Part shown: in pieces, positions 32,550 to 32,686 of the stretch | Numbering within the stretch: the stretch's first letter is position 1 | How the letters are laid out: each line of letters opens with the position of its first letter | From: Porogramme epimiltina | Taxonomy: Eukaryota; Basidiomycota; Agaricomycetes; Polyporales; Polyporaceae | Assembly (NCBI GenBank): GCA_900155495.1 | Contig: FTLJ01000993.1 | Location: forward strand, 1 to 32,686 | Length of the DNA: 32,686 nt | Reading direction: 5' to 3' | Program-made: the position numbers and the translations under genes | Notes under the pieces: model-generated | Told to the model about the DNA's origin: nothing | Database searches by the model: none | What the model saw: the letters and a program-made list of their open reading frames with translations, nothing else

Positions 32550-32686
32550 GCGGTGCGGCGTGCGCGCTGGCCCAGACGGGCTGGCGGACTGCCTGTTGGG
32601 GGCGCAGGCGGGCTGGTCTTCGGTTGAGGCGGGCGGGGGGGGGGGGCGGCGCGGGGGGGGCGGGCTCGTCGGGGTCACTTTATCCG
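32550..32686. other. G-rich low-complexity window end
   Basis: After the zinc-finger stop codon the sequence becomes G-rich, with G runs up to about eleven bases near 32634-32660. It may be 3' UTR and flank; the window ends before another gene begins. Confidence 0.4.

Noticed and set aside
1..32686. tRNA, rRNA, CRISPR, retrotransposon or DNA transposon signatures
   Set aside because: Scanning by eye for tRNA B-box patterns, reverse transcriptase or transposase motifs, long terminal repeats and spaced direct repeats gave nothing convincing. A tRNAscan, Rfam and repeat-library search would be decisive.

Overview
The window looks like nuclear DNA of a GC-rich filamentous fungus, most likely a mushroom-forming basidiomycete. 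The genes carry many short GT-AG introns, mostly 45-90 nt, with CTNAC-like branch sites. Coding starts follow pyrimidine-rich leaders. The products (F-box/WD40 family, GH16 and GH17 enzymes, gelsolin-type protein, C2H2 factor) fit that group. The species was not identified. All exon joins below were derived by hand; the reading phase was checked at every junction and each model closes in frame.

Layout. 1-4.4 kb: no intact gene, but a broken iron-containing alcohol dehydrogenase / maleylacetate reductase-like pseudogene lies on the minus strand (about 2.22-2.99 kb). 4.4-10.0 kb: a direct tandem duplication of one gene, F-box + middle region + WD40. The first copy is intact (743 aa). The second has a premature TAA in its WD40 half. 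11.8-12.9 kb: a secreted, Cys-rich, probably GPI-anchored protein. 13.8-14.25 kb: a weak candidate small gene. 14.3-16.9 kb (minus): a diverged third member of the F-box/WD40 family with the same intron positions and phases. 17.1-18.6 kb (minus): a GH17-type secreted glucanase. 19.4-24.2 kb (minus): a 1360-aa gelsolin-repeat protein with a long disordered N-terminus. 24.7-26.5 kb (minus): a GPI-anchored GH16 endoglucanase-like enzyme. 27.3-27.8 kb: a small single-span membrane protein, perhaps mitochondrial. 29.0-32.5 kb: a large, mostly disordered C2H2 zinc-finger protein. The rest is intergenic.

How the genes fit together. There is no operon or obvious single pathway. Three products (Cys-rich GPI protein, GH17, GH16) act at the cell surface and could share a role in wall glucan remodelling. 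The gelsolin-like protein would act on actin. The F-box/WD40 genes look like a locally expanding substrate-receptor family for SCF ubiquitin ligases, with duplication, inversion, decay and probable gene conversion all visible here. That family is the most distinctive content. I found no mobile element, CRISPR array or RNA gene that I could support.
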